Of a stretch of DNA of 64,000 bases, positions 46,215 to 59,380 are shown piece by piece. Source of the DNA: Russula earlei (lineage: Eukaryota; Basidiomycota; Agaricomycetes; Russulales; Russulaceae); assembly GCA_025769875.1 (NCBI GenBank), contig JAGFNK010000032.1:124001-188000 (forward strand). Reading direction: 5' to 3'. The notes beneath the pieces were generated by a model, which was not told the origin of the DNA, made no database searches, and worked only from the letters and a program-made list of their open reading frames with translations. Each line of letters opens with the position of its first letter. The stretch's first letter is position 1. The translations under genes were made by a program, and so were the position numbers.

Positions 46215-49200
46215 TCATCGAACTCTTCGAGTCCCCCTGTTATATATCAAATTCGTCGAGCGCTCAGTGAGCGTGCCCAAGGCAGGGACAACTTCTGAGC
46301 CCGATTTACCTAACTTCACCTTTGTATTCGGATTAGAAACCGACGAAGGTAATACAATAGTTGGGACAATCGATGAAGCCATCGGTAAGGCAAGGTTAGA
46401 TGCCGGTGGTTGAGCGGGATCGGCTTCAAGATAGGGTGGGGGCAGCGGATCTGGTGGATCTGAGATATCTTCGGGATGCGTGGCAACACTCGTGAGAGAG
46501 GGTTGTTTCAAGCTGCCTGAGGAAGGTGCTTGAGGAATACGGAGTAGAGTGTTCGATGACTCGGAGTCAGATTCATCTGTTTGCGACCTTACGGCTTTCC
46601 GTTTCCAAGCTTCAATTATGGCATCGCGGTCCTCGGTCAGTTCCCAATCATCAGTGTATTGCCAGACGCGCTTTCGAGGCGTGCTGCCAGTAGGCACGTC
46701 CTGCCTACTGCCTTGGTTGACCAGGGAGTCGGTCATCTTGCGCATAGAGTCCAAACGCTCCGAGGTGGATTTCTGATAGACTTGAGCGGATCTCCCAAAC
46801 TTCGAGGTCTACGACACTAATTAATTGAAGGCGCAGGCGAAGAGATGGTATAAGGGGGTGCACCTCTGTTGTCACTTTTGAGGCATTTGCTTCCACGGAC
46901 CTCGACATCGCGGCGATGGCATGCTGGAGATGCCGATATTCAGCTTGGATATCCGCACCAAGGTTACTGGTCGCATCGATCCTCGCTCTCTTCGCGCGAA
47001 CATGGCGTTCAAATGCTAGTGCAGTGTCAGCGCAACAGTTCATGGCGATGGGTGACGCGTACCATCGGTAGTGGTTGAATTCAGCACATGGGTTTGACGT
47101 GATAGTTCGACCGAGTACGTTGACAGGGATGTAGATACAAGGCTCTGCATATTTGACAGACCTTCTACAACTGTGTCACTGACACTGCCCAGGGACTGCG
47201 TGCCTTGTCAATCGCTAAGCAGAAAACAAGATAAACCAAGAGTACCTTATGCGCACCGTCTCGGAGACGCTTGCACTGTTCACCTTTCTTCTCGAGCAAC
47301 GTGCTCAGTTCTTGATTCCGTGTCAGAACATCGTCAGCCTTCCGTGAGTTCTCCTCTGTGAAGCCATTCAAAATGCTTTCAACTTGACCATTCTGTTGCT
47401 TTATCTTATTGACAGCTTCCTCCAATGAGTTGTCCCTTTCGGAGATAAATCCATTGACAAGACCTGATACACGTTCAACGAGGTCGCTCTTCATGCGCTC
47501 TGACTTCAACTTCTCATATTGCAAGAGACGAGTCAGCTGGGCGTTTTGCTCCTTAAGGTATCGAATCTGTTCCTCCGCTTGGGTCTCTGCAAGTGATTTC
47601 ACTTCTGTGTTGTGCTTGCGGTCCATGATCATGTACTCCTGACTATCCTGGATTACACCCTGGATAAGGGCTGCTATTGAGTTTAGAGCCTTTTCAACCT
47701 GTGGCGATATCACTATTCATGCTTTGCAAATTCCTGGTAATATACGCACCGCTTGGAAGCCGCTGGTTGAAGACTTCTCCAAGTCAGAGCGGAACGACAA
47801 GCTGGACTTCTCGAACATGTCTGCCCAGGAGGTAAACACCGCACGCATGCTATCATGGGCATCCTTCACTGCCGTCTGCGCACCCGTCAAAGCTTCGGCG
47901 GACACTTCGTCCTTTACCTGGATTAATGCCATCACGTCGTCTACCCTCTGGATTTGGTCGTTGACTCGACCTGTGAGGCCAGCAAGATTCTCAAGCTCCT
48001 TAACTTGGTATTGGTCTTCATCGGAGCGCAGTTTAGCTAAGCCCTGAGTGGCATTTTTGATGAAAACGTCCAATTCTGCTGAGAATTTCTCCGTCTCCGA
48101 GGTTAGAGCTCTTCCAACGTTGAGCACAGTTTCCACATTAGCGCTGAGCGTCGAGGTTTTCCGTGCTGTACAATATCATCATGAGACCTCCTAAAGTGGC
48201 CATATAAAAAAGCTCGTACATAACTTGGCAAACATCGCATTCAGGTCCCCTAGACTTTCTTGAGCCGTGCGCTTGAGTCCCCTCGCGACCTCATCCAGGG
48301 TGGCCTCGGTAGTTTGATAGGACTCTCGGACAATGATTTCCTCTTCTAACGCGCTTTTGGTCACTTGCAACTCATTGCTCGTCGATGTCAAGATGCGGAT
48401 GGTTTCCGAAAGCTCCTCCCTCGCTTCCTTGAGTTCACCGTCCCGCTTCGTAAGCAAGTTCATGCTCTGCTGGTACTCTTCTTGTATGTTCTTGAGTTGT
48501 CTCACAACAGTCTCAACTTGTCGCTTGGTCTCCTCCAGGGCTGTCCGCGCGAGTTCCTGCTCCACACTCATCTGATTCCATGTTTCCTCCGAGAAAAAAA
48601 TGCCATTCTTCTCGCGCGCGGCAAGCAGATCCGCCTTCAGTCGCTCGATTTCTGCGACGTACTCTTTGAGCAAAGAATTTCGGGTCATACGCTGGTTGAT
48701 TTCAGGACGATTGCGAATGGACTTTGCTCGAATAGCGTAGTCGAGGGTCGACAGTGTTTCTTCCATATTCGACCGTGCAGGTGAGATAGTGGCAATAATG
48801 CATGTCTTTGTACGACCTCCGAGAGAATCTTGCAGGAGTCGGGTAAGCTTGGATTCTCTTTAAGTAATCAGCATTGTAGCGTGTCGGGTGTGGACAAAGG
48901 TACCCACCGATATGGAATGTGAGATGACTTCTCCACAAGGGCATTAATGACGCGGCCGAGAGTCAACAAACTCTGATTGATCATGCCAGCTTCGCGAGCC
49001 CTCTTGTTTTCCGCACCCGATCGACCTATGTTCTCAGAACCCGCAAGATCGACAAGATTGAGCTTCCCGACTCGAAGCAGGTCATCACCCATCGCCGAAA
49101 CTTCCTTAGTGTGCACGGTGATAGAAAAAATCGAATGGGATCGGCTAGAGTGGTCATTGAACTTGGTAGCAGCAATCTGGCGGCGGTCACTGCCTTTGAC

Positions 49201-50159
49201 GAGGAGAGCCAGTGCATCTGGTGCACTTTTGACAGAAATCTCTTCCAATCCCTGAATTAGCACGCCCCGTTTGCTGGAGTCATCGAATATCTTTAGTCCA
49301 CCAGCTGCAGCATCTCGGGAGTTACCCGAACCCATGCTCATTGGTTGACTGTTCCCCATAGGCGCCGCAAGATCTGACGCAAGGAGGTCACGAAGCTCTT
49401 CGTTGTATAGTTCGATGTAGGATATTTTGACGCTATAATCGGCACCGGACTCCTCCAGTTGATTGAAAAGGCGGAAAAGCACCCGTGGGATCATCCCGGC
49501 GGTGGCTACAGGGTTACCCAGAGGAGTAACTCTAAGATCCCCTTGCATGGTATACCTGAACAAACAATGACCTTCCACTCTAACGACGAAATTCGTGAAA
49601 CCTACGTTTTCCCAGTTCCGGTTTGCCCATAAGCAAAAAGAGTGCAGTTGTATCCCAGCAAGACTTCCTCGAGCATCGGATGAACGACGTCTTGGTAAAT
49701 CATGGACTGGTCTGCCTCTGGTCCAAAGACAAGGTCAAATGGATATGTCCTCGTTGGGGGAAGAGTGACAACGCCTAAGCTTGACACCGGGGCTGCAGTT
49801 TCTATTGATACTGCATGACTACGGGCCCCTTCGGTACTGACTATGATGGGGGAACTCTCCTGGACCTCCCTGTCCGAGCGCCGCCTACAGCGAATCACGA
49901 CTTGAATATTTATTTCGCATTCGTCTTGGGGCTGAAGAGGTGCTTGTACTTTAGCCACTGGCCTAGACGGTGCGAGAGCAGAAGTTGAGGGAGACGTCAC
50001 TGGGGGCTCTGGTGTTTCTTCTCGTGGAGTGGTGGTCGCTGGGACAGAACGCTGCATCTTCGCCATGACGGATTTTGGCCGAGACAAGGGTTGAGGAGGT
50101 GGCATTGATCCCCCTGTCTGAGAGCGACTGCGACTGCTTACGATACGACGAGTGGCCAT
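46215..50159 (-). CDS. kinesin-5 (BimC/Eg5 mitotic motor)
   Basis: A plus-end homotetrameric motor that slides spindle microtubules apart. The N-terminal extension is Ser/Pro-rich. The motor has [34 protein letters not shown] (P-loop), [34 protein letters not shown] (switch I) and [19 protein letters not shown] (switch II). The neck [19 protein letters not shown] and long coiled coils follow. The tail carries the BimC box [19 protein letters not shown], the Cdk1 target that localises kinesin-5 to spindles. The protein ends [11 protein letters not shown]. The gene has roughly ten introns. It is divergent from ELF1 with 204 bp between ATGs. Confidence 0.95.
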
Positions 50160-50363
50160 GGTAGTTTTGGGGCCGTCGTCTCGCGTAGAAGGCACTGACT
50201 ACTCCCGCTTTCCCGATTCGGCATTCAACCACAACACGCGTCGACTCACGTGCCGTGGGGAGAACCGTGTCACATGACCGTGCGGCCCCGAAGCGAAGCG
50301 AAGTGACGAAACTGGGCTGGGAACTCTTCAAGCAAGCAGGCACAAGTACAGACAACAGACAGC
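50160..50363. promoter_or_regulatory. 204-bp shared divergent promoter (kinesin-5 / ELF1)
   Basis: Start codons on opposite strands are 204 bp apart. No obvious TATA box. Promoter function is inferred from position. Confidence 0.4.
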
Positions 50364-50818
50364 AATGGGCAAGCGTAAAAAGTCTTCTAGAAAACCTGGC
50401 CCAAAACGAAAGAGGGAACCTCTAGGTAGGATCAATATCTTATTCTCTGTACCTTGCGTTCCAATGGACGATTTGCAGAGACCACGTTTACGTGCCTGTT
50501 TTGTCACCATGATAATTCAGTGACCGTCAAACTTGACAGAAAGGAGGGACTCGCTCAGCTTCTATGCAAAATTTGTAGCCAAAGTTTCCAGAGTAAAGTC
50601 AATCGTACGTTTTGTGCAGCGATATGATATTTTTCCAGGAAACTTATTTTGCCGTGACATCAGACTTGACAGAACCTATAGACATCTACTCCGAATGGAT
50701 AGATGCTGCGGATTATGCTGCGAAGGAAGAAGAGCGGCGAGCACAGCGGCGTCCTACTGCATCTTCCAGTCGAGTGCGGCCTGCCGGTCCACCGTCAGTG
50801 GGGAGCGACGAGGAATGA
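50364..50818 (+). CDS. ELF1: transcription elongation factor Elf1
   Basis: A small zinc protein that travels with RNA polymerase II and helps it pass nucleosomes. Three exons give about 114 residues: MGKRKKSSRKPGPKRKREPL (basic tail), then ETTFTCLFCHHDNSVTVKLD, LLCKICSQSFQSKVNHLTEP and IDIYSEWIDAADYAAKEEE. An acidic end, GPPSVGSDEE, follows. The CLFC and CKIC pairs form the zinc ribbon. Introns begin GTAGGA after PL and GTACGT after KVN. Length and order match fungal Elf1. Confidence 0.95.
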
Positions 50819-51085
50819 GTATATTGATGAGTTCTTGGTCGTTGCTTCGCAGAATTTCTGTACATTATTACCTACCTACCTACTTGCTGTAAACTTAGAC
50901 CGCTTGTCTCGATTGTCCTGCACTGCACGATGTAGAGCCTATGTGATTATCATTAGACCGTGATTATTGCGGGTCAATTCCATAATTGGCCATCGTGGTC
51001 GCGACGCCTGCAACGCGTGCAAGCGTGTCTCGCTTGGCCCACGCATTCTTTTCCTCTGTCGCTCACACCGTATTTCGCCTTGACC

Positions 51086-54000
51086 ATGTCTTCGAACAAC
51101 ATCAAGGTCATTTGTCGGTGCGTTATCCCACTTCCGCACCCCTCACTATACTTATCTATGATCTCCGACCTCCAAATCGATGTACCCGTCCACAGATTTC
51201 GACCACCAAACGCCTTGGAGATAAGAGAAGGAGGTGACATCATTGTGTCCTTCGATGACAACCTACAGACAGTTCAGCTTCGTTCCGCGCAAGTCAGTTC
51301 AGGGCCGGAGAAGGATGGTTTCTCTTTCGATAGAGTGTTCCCCATGGGCACCAAGCAGCATGAAGTTTTTGATTACGGTGTGAAAGAGTGGGTCCCTGTC
51401 CGTCTGACCTGCCGCGTATAATTACTCTCCCCCTCTCCAGAATTGTCAAGGGTACGTATCAATGGACAACTATCCTAATGTCCACGCTTTATCACACTCT
51501 GTTAACCACATCTACCCCAGATGTACTTGATGGCTATAATGGAACCGTGTTTGCTTACGGGCAAACGGGAAGTGGGAAAACCTTTACCATGATGGTGCGT
51601 TCCATGCCACATCCAACTTCGAACGTATAATCAAACAACTTCAAGGGAGCTGACATAGACTCAGAAGAGCTGAAAGGAATAATTCCTCGTATCACTGAAC
51701 AGATATTCCAGTCCATTGTAGAGTCGGACGCGCACCTAGAATATTTTGTCAAGGTATCCTACATGGAGATATACTTGGAACGTATCAGAGATTTGCTGCA
51801 GCGTGAGTTTTGACAACTATGCACTTCTTTTCTCACTAAATTCTTTAATTTAGCGCAAAATGATAATCTACAGGTACATGAAGAGAAGTCCAAGGGTGTA
51901 TACGTAAAAAATCTCTCCGACTACTACGTCAGTAGTGCTCGCGAGGTCTATGAAATTATGCGGCAGGGAGGCGCTGCTCGTGTTGTGACGTCTACCAGTA
52001 AGTTACCGCCTCTCCCGTTTCTGCAAGAACTTGTTGGAGCCGTCTCTATCAGACATGAACGCTGAGAGTTCTCGCTCCCATTCCATTTTCCTCATTACAA
52101 TCAGTCAAAGAAACACCGAAACCGGCGCTCAGAAGACCGGCAACTTGTACCTGGTGGATCTTGCAGGCTCTGAGAAGGTCGGTAAGACTGGCGCTTCCGG
52201 TCAGACTTTAGAGGAAGCAAAAAAGATCAACAAATCTCTTTCCGCTCTTGGGATGGTGATAAATGCTCTTACTGAGAAGGTTAGCGTTTACTTGTGGTCT
52301 CTAGACCCTCGTTGAATATCTCATATCGGGGGTGTCTCTAAGGCGAAACATATACCTTACCGCGATTCTAAGCTTACCCGCATCTTGCAAGAATCCCTTG
52401 GCGGTAACTCGCGAACAACGCTTATAATCAACTGCTCACCAGCCTCCTTTAATGAGGCTGAAACTTTGTCCACACTTCGTTTCGGTATTCGTGCAAAGAC
52501 AATCAAGAATACAGCACGTGTCAACGCGGAGCTTTCGCCACTCGAGCTCAAGAATCTCCTCCAGAAGGCACAGATATCCAATGCCTCCTACCAAAGGCAG
52601 ATCGCCGCCCTCGAAGCGGAACTCGCCATATGGCGCGCTGGAGGAGCCGTCGATCCATCGGAGTGGGCTTCAATTACCGGAGACAAGACGGGATCGGCCG
52701 CGATGCCTAAGAGGACGCCTACCTCGCCTACCCCTTCTACGACACGGAGTGCTACGCCTGTCAACCCTGCCTTGGAAGGCTTAAAGGACTTAGATAGCCG
52801 ACCACCGACCCCGACGGTGATAGGGTTAGACAAAGACGAGAGAGAAGAATTCCTGAAACGCGAGAACGAGCTGAGTGATCAACTGGCTGAGCGCGAAGGA
52901 GCGCTTGTGGCCGCCGAGAAACTTGTTAAAGAATTGAAGGAGGAACTGGCATTCCTCAAAGAGCAAGAAGCGGCATCCTCAAGAGTGAAAATTTCTTCTG
53001 CATCATCATCTCACGCGCTAACCGTTATGTCCAGGAAAATAAGGCTATGTCTGTCCAGTTGAAACGAGCTTCGCCTTCAGGTCGAGAAACTCGAGTTCGA
53101 CAACAAAGAGAGCGTCATTACTGTTGACATTCTCAAGGAGCAGAATACGGATGCCCGGAACGAGCTCGAGGAACTCAAGCACACCATTACGGAGTTAAAA
53201 TCTTCTCAGAAGGATCCTTCCGCTGAAGACAAGGAGAAGAAGAAGCAAGAGAAGATGGCTCTGATGATGGCGCAGTTTGATATGGCAAGGATTATGTCAT
53301 CCTGTCCCTGTAAACTGGCATACTGACAACATCCAATGCTTGTAGCAAGGGACGTTTTCCGAGAAGGACGAACAGATGCGTCAAATCATTGCTAAGCTCG
53401 ACGCAATCGAATCGGACCCGGGCGCGCCTTCACTGACTACTGAAGACGTCACACAGATCCGGCGACAACTGGCGGAGGGCCAGTCTCTTGTTCGAGAAAC
53501 GGTGGATCGCCTTCGTCAGAAGCAGGAAGAGAGCGACCTCATTATGCGAAGAAAGGATGAGTTAGAGAGCCGCCTCAGCACTCTGGAGACGGAATATGAA
53601 GAATTGCTAGGTATCAGTGGCTGGTTGCTCTTCGAACATGCTGACTCACTGTCGTAAAGAGAAAATCATTCATGATGAAGAGACCAGCAATGCAGACATT
53701 GCACGGTCGACTGCTGAGTTGAAGGTGAGGGTTATTTTCTATCTTTTTAAGCTTGAATTTACCGGGCACCTTGATAGAACAAATTAGAAGTTCAGTACGC
53801 TGCGCGGCGTGAAGCTCACCAAAGTGAGGCCGCCGATCTCAAGCAGCAACTAGAGATGAAGAGCAATGAGATCCGGTCCCTGAACGCATCCATAGATAGT
53901 CTGAAGAGCGTCAACGAAGAACTCAAGGTTGGCTTGGATCCGCATTGTTATCCTTAAATCCCTTTCTGAATCTTTGTCAGCGAGCCTTCGCTGTCACGTC

Positions 54001-54900
54001 CGCCGGCATAGAGGGTGGCAAGAATTTGGCGGAGAGTGCTCAAGATCTTGAACGATCGCGTAAAGCTATCAATGTTCAACTTGCGGAGTTTGATGGTGTC
54101 AAAAAATCCCTCATGCGCGATCTGCAGAATCGCTGCGAAAAGGTCGTTGAGCTCGAAATACAGCTGGATGAGATCAAGGAGCAATACAACAATGTGATCC
54201 GAAACAGTAATTCGAAGGCACAACAGAAGAAGATGGCTTTTTTGGAGCGAAATCTTGAGCAACTAACTTTGGTTCAGAAACAAGTGCACCCTGTGTTCCT
54301 CGTGGTCATTGATGTTTGTCTCTGACATGTTCTGCTCCAGCTTGTCGATCAGAACTCTGCGCTCAAGAAGGAGGCTGGAATTGCCGAACGAAAGTTGCTC
54401 GCAAGGAATGAGAGGATACAGAATCTTGAAGCCCTTCTTCAAGATGCCGACCGTCGGCTGGCCCTGCAGAACCAGAAGTTTGAGGCTCAGCTTCAGGCTG
54501 TCAAGGACCGATTGGATCAAGCGAGAGGTACAGTATATCTACGAGTCAGACTGCCTTTATTCTGAAATCTGGATCCTCCCCCCTTAGCGCAAAAAGGCGC
54601 AGTTTCCTCTTCACTCAGTTTCGCAGGCCGAATCGCGAAACCTTTGCGTGGCGGTGGCGGTGGGGTTGTGCCTAGTGTGACAACCGAAAAACCTCCTGCC
54701 GCGGTGATGTCCCCCAACGCACTTGTCAAGGTCCAAAATGAGGAAAGGTAAGTTATTGTTTTTGTTCTCGTGGCTTCGCTTAGTTAATATTGCTCCTTTA
54801 TAGTGCAGGTAAGTTCCAACGCGTGCCGTATCTCCTCACTCAACATTGACCCTTTGTGTGTACAGGCAAGCGCGCATCATGGTTCTTCCAGTCTCGATGA
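51086..54900 (+). CDS. kinesin-1 heavy chain (conventional kinesin)
   Basis: Plus-end motor for organelle and vesicle transport along hyphae. [19 protein letters not shown] splices over GTGCGT. The motor has [56 protein letters not shown] and [20 protein letters not shown] neck and long coiled coil follow, with the fungal tail region around [12 protein letters not shown]. The C-terminus [10 protein letters not shown] is joined through a 5-nt microexon (54804-54808, TGCAG) between two GTAAGT introns. One frame break at AAA (53062-53064): dropping one A gives [20 protein letters not shown], the conserved coiled-coil sequence. As written the frame would end early. More than ten introns. Confidence 0.94.
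54804..54808 (+). other. 5-nt microexon of the kinesin-1 gene
   Basis: TGCAG is flanked by a 56-nt intron (54748-54803, GTAAGT...TATAG) and a 57-nt intron (54809-54865, GTAAGT...TACAG). Including it gives the frame [11 protein letters not shown]. Skipping it shifts the frame and loses the SWFF end typical of fungal kinesin-1. Confidence 0.7.
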
Positions 54901-56262
54901 ACGGCCATGTTACTTGCTCCCTTTCTGTTCTAGTATTATACCTGACACTAGTTGTATGCTTTGTTGTCATCATACATTACACCCACCGTACATTCATTCT
55001 TCCCCAATACATGCGCACACACACAATGGATCTAAAAAGTGGGACCCAATGGGTCGATTTTGTCCGGACATTCCGCGGGGTTAAATTTTTTTTTGGTACC
55101 CAGCCCCAAACGGCTAGGCTGCGCCAAGGTTGTGGAGCCCTGATATATGGGAGCCAACATGACAGCGGCGAAGTGATTGAGTTGGCCATGATTGTATGAC
55201 TCCTGACGTTTACCCACGGGACCCGGAAAAGCATATATTCTTTTTATGTTTTCAGTCAAGTTCTCCGGGGCAGAATATATGACAGGCTATCAGTTTAAGC
55301 TTTAAAGAGGCCCTGAGGACACGTGCCTTAAGACGTACAGAGCAGTGTACGCGGTACGGTAAAAAAGCAAGGTCGTGCGCCATTCGCTTCGCACAGCTTC
55401 ACAAGCGTCCGGACCATTCGGGAAGATACGCGCTTTTCTGGGTTAGGAAGGCGGACCCGGTTACTTGGCTCGCGGCTTCTTTGGAGGTGGATTAAAGGTA
55501 AATTTGCACCCTGATTCATATCAGGGGGGTCCCTTAACCTTTTTGAGGGGGCAACACAACACACACCGATGAGGGGGACCGTCATGGACCACGATGGTGA
55601 GGATGACGCCAGGGTGCATCTCAGCCAGTGTGCGACCCGCACGCGATCCATTATTTTTTATCGTACGCGTAGTATGTAATGCTAAAAGCCGCTCCGCTCT
55701 GTACGTTTCACGTCTGCAGAGGACATCATGCTTCATGCATAATGCCGGTACCAAATAGTACTGGTCGCCGAACCATCACACATTCGTTATTTTATCCCGA
55801 AATTCCAATTTCCTCTGCCTTCGAGCGCCGGAATCAATTGTCCGCCATCCCTTGTCAGTCGCGTCTCTCTCTTACAGGGCGTCTGTCCCTCCTTGCCCTC
55901 TTCACTTCCTCGCTTGTGCTGGCTCACACCGCTGGCCATAGCAGACCATCCCGCTCTGGATTCAGGCAACGTGAGTGTCAGTCCTTCTTATTTTTCCTCC
56001 TTCGCCATCCCTCCACTGTGCTTTCGGGCCATTCTCCCTGTGCTCTGCTCAGTCCTCTCCAGCGGCGGCTACTCGGTCACGGGTTCAAATTTTAACGCTG
56101 TTGACTTGTGGAGCCCGTAGCGTCTTTCTTGGGCCTAGGTTCCTTCCAAACCCGCGCTATCAACTTTCGTTCCCTGCTTCCCTGCCGAGTATGCTTTTAA
56201 TTATCCCAACTTCGCTCTGCTGAACCATCGTATCTGTCTGCGACAGGACTTCTACCCATTTC
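54901..56262. other. intergenic between kinesin-1 and the Pumilio gene
   Basis: About 1.36 kb. The kinesin 3' flank is followed by a Pumilio-side promoter region that turns CT-rich from about 55800. ORFs on both strands (for example 55328-55651 minus and 55679-56095 plus) are compositionally biased and show no domain. The long distance may mean a 5' UTR intron for the Pumilio gene: GCAACGTGAGT near 55966 could be a donor, which is inference. Confidence 0.45.
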
Positions 56263-59200
56263 ATGTCCCAAAACACCAATGATGTCCCCAGAAAACCTCC
56301 AGGTCCTTCGTCACTGTCCGGCACCCACTCGCCCTTGGACGCTCCAGTCAATGTGTGTCCTCCCATCCATTTTCGGAGACGGGTTATTGACAGGTCCTTT
56401 CCTTACCCAGTCTCAGTCCCAGCGGAGATTGGCACACCCTACAGCGAACAGTACATTTGCAGTTGGCGTGGGCACGCCAGGGACATTAGCAAATTCGAGC
56501 CTCAGCTCTGGCTGGCAAGTGGGTGAAACTCCGTTTCCCCTTTCTATTTATTTACCAGGACCTACTGCAGGTATGGGGAAGTGCTGCGGCGTCTCCCCAG
56601 CGTAACGTCTCGGCGAGCTCAGCTCCGGCCACTACAGACCCTCTGTCGAGCCAGGGCGAGATGCCGTTTCGCTCCAACGTGACCGAAGGATGGCGGTCTA
56701 GTAGCGGAACGTGGGGGGATGACGATGCAGGCGAGTATGCGCTGGTAAGTCACCATTCAAAGAGAGGACGCCAAAACTGTTGGCCTCGTGTTGGTTTCCG
56801 AGGTACACTAACCCCTCTCTTAGGGCCGGCCAAGGCAGGTCAGCGTCGCGCAAGGAGTCACCTTCTCACCTCGCACAGTGAGTCAATAAACAATGCGCCG
56901 AGTTTTATGACATAATAGTACCCGTATATTTAGGACGACCAGCCTCTCGGAGGACCCAAACCTTCATTCTCTCCTCAACGTTTTGACGTTAATTTGAAGG
57001 ATCCCGCCTCCGTCCCCCGATATTCCTCTCCACAACCCCCAACATTTTCGTCATCTTTTCCGTCGCCACAAGTTGCCCAGAACCATCCCATGGGATATGA
57101 CCCGAGTCGTAGCCCGTCTGTCGTGGACAACTTGGCTCTCGGTATTCGTGGCATGTCCGTGGAGGAGGATGCTTCTCTTTCGCAACAAGGTCCTCCCTAC
57201 CGCAATGGACACCACACTTCTGGTGTCACAGACACCTTGCCTCATGTCCACGTTGCACCTCTACAGCCTCGGGGGCCTTACACTGCCTTCCCGCCACCTG
57301 AGTATGCCTCGTATTATCCGGGCACTCCCACAGGTCAGCGCCGCCTTTACTTGTTTGAACGCTATATTCCAATCGACTTCTTTCAGACCCGTCCATGTAC
57401 GCCTCGTCCCCTGTCACCCCAAGTGTTGTCCCGGCAACTGTGTATCCTGCAGTAGGTCTAATCTCCACTATGTCTTCGGAGCATACCCATAGGTCATGGC
57501 AGCACGGCATATTCTACGACTTTGCAGGACCCTCGAGACCCCCAGGTTCCCAGTTTTACTATCCTTCACAACCAACATTATATCATCCTAGTCATTCGCC
57601 GTTGCTCTCTCCTCACCTTACTGTTCACGTACCTCCAATACTAAGCGAGCACAAAAGGGACATCCAGGTAGGAATAGTTTTATCTCTCTCATTCATTCCG
57701 ACCCCATGTTGATCACGTTATCTACGACAGATTCCTCCCCATGGGTTAGGCTATGGCACTATCAGGACGCCACCGTCTCCTCATCAATATCAAGGCTCTC
57801 CCCATCTGTATGCTGCGCATGTAGATTATGGTACCTCTCATCCTGGAGTCCATCCCGGGCCGCCAGGTGCCATTTACGGGAGTCTGGGACCACACACCAT
57901 GCATTATTATAATCACGGAGCTCAATTCGCCCGCCGTCGGGACGGTGATGCTATCGCGCTTCGTAGTCCGATTTTAGAAGAATTCCGCACTAATCGGTCC
58001 CGCAAGTGGGAGCTTTGCGTCAGTGTTTCTATAGTCGTGGATCCCTCGAGTTTAATCCTCGTTCCGCTTACAGGACATTTATGGCCATATTGTAGAGTTT
58101 AGCGGTGACCAGCATGGTTCCCGATTCATTCAACAAAAGATTGAAACTGCTTCAAGCGAGGAGAAGCAGATAATTTTCGACGAGATTGTTCCCGATAATA
58201 CATTGCAGCTTGTTCAAGATGTGTTTGGCAACTACGTTAGTTGACACCTTCCCATCATATCGTTTTCCTGACTGGATCATCAGGTCATCCAAAAACTCTT
58301 TGAGCATGGTACCCAAGTCCACAAGACGATTTTGGCTAATGCAATTGAGCCACATATCGCCCAGTTGTCCGTGCAGATGTATGCATGTCGCGTTGTTCAA
58401 AAGGTAGTTTTGATAGCCAGCGTGTCATTTCGGCTTCTTACCGCGTCCAGGCAATCGAATACATCCTTCCTGAACAGCAAGTTGCCATTGTAAAAGAATT
58501 GGAGCCGCACGTGCTTAAATGCGTCAAGGACGCAAATGGCAACCATGTTGGTCTTTGCATTATATCCGATGTCACTCATCTGACCATGCAACCAGGTTGT
58601 GCAAAAACTCATTGAGCGTGTTCCAGCTGAACGCTTAAGTTTCATCCCAGCTTTCAAGGGAAGCGTTTTTGAGCTTTCTACCCATCCTTACGGCTGTCGC
58701 GTACTGCAAAGATGTTTCGAGCACTTGGGTGAGGAGCAGACTAGGCCGCTCATGGATGAACTTCATAAATACATTATCAACCTCATGCAAGACCAGTTTG
58801 GCGTACGTCTGAGGTCTATGCTAGCTTGTGCTGGCGACTGACTTGCTCCACAGAACTACGTCGTGCAGTATGTTCTTGAATATGGCAAGCAGCATGATAG
58901 AGCACTCGTCATTTCGAAGCTTCGAGGCCAGATGCTCCATATGTCGCGCCACAAATTTGCTTCGAACGTTTGTGAGAAGGCTCTCCTGACCGCCGACTCT
59001 GAGAGTCGCCGAGCTCTCATACAAGAAATGATGACGTCCAAACAAGATGGTGTAAGCCCGATTGCAACCATGATGAAGGATCAGTATGCGAGTAAGCCAT
59101 GCCTGATCACTCGGTTGTTCTGTCCGCTCACTCTTTCTCCCGAGATTATGTTTTACAACGTGCAGTTTCTGTTGCAGAGCCGGAGCAGAAGCGCGAACTG

Positions 59201-59380
59201 ATCAATCGGATTAAACCACAACTGGTTAGCATGCGGAGGTATTCCAGTGCCTACAGCAAACACCTACTCTCCAGTATGTAAACATACGAAGCTTTCTCTC
59301 ATTTCCGACTGACATGCTTTGTCGTCCTTTCACACTTAGTCGAACGTTTGTTAACACAAGCGGGCGAAAATCTGCCCTGA
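56263..59380 (+). CDS. Pumilio-family (PUF) RNA-binding protein
   Basis: Post-transcriptional repressor that binds 3' UTRs of target mRNAs in the cytoplasm. A long disordered N-terminus ([18 protein letters not shown], then [20 protein letters not shown]) precedes the Pumilio domain. The domain's repeats include [127 protein letters not shown] and [17 protein letters not shown]: eight in all. The xNYVxQ/xRxxQ recognition helices are intact. It ends [11 protein letters not shown]. Many short introns; the repeats are split by several of them. Confidence 0.95.
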
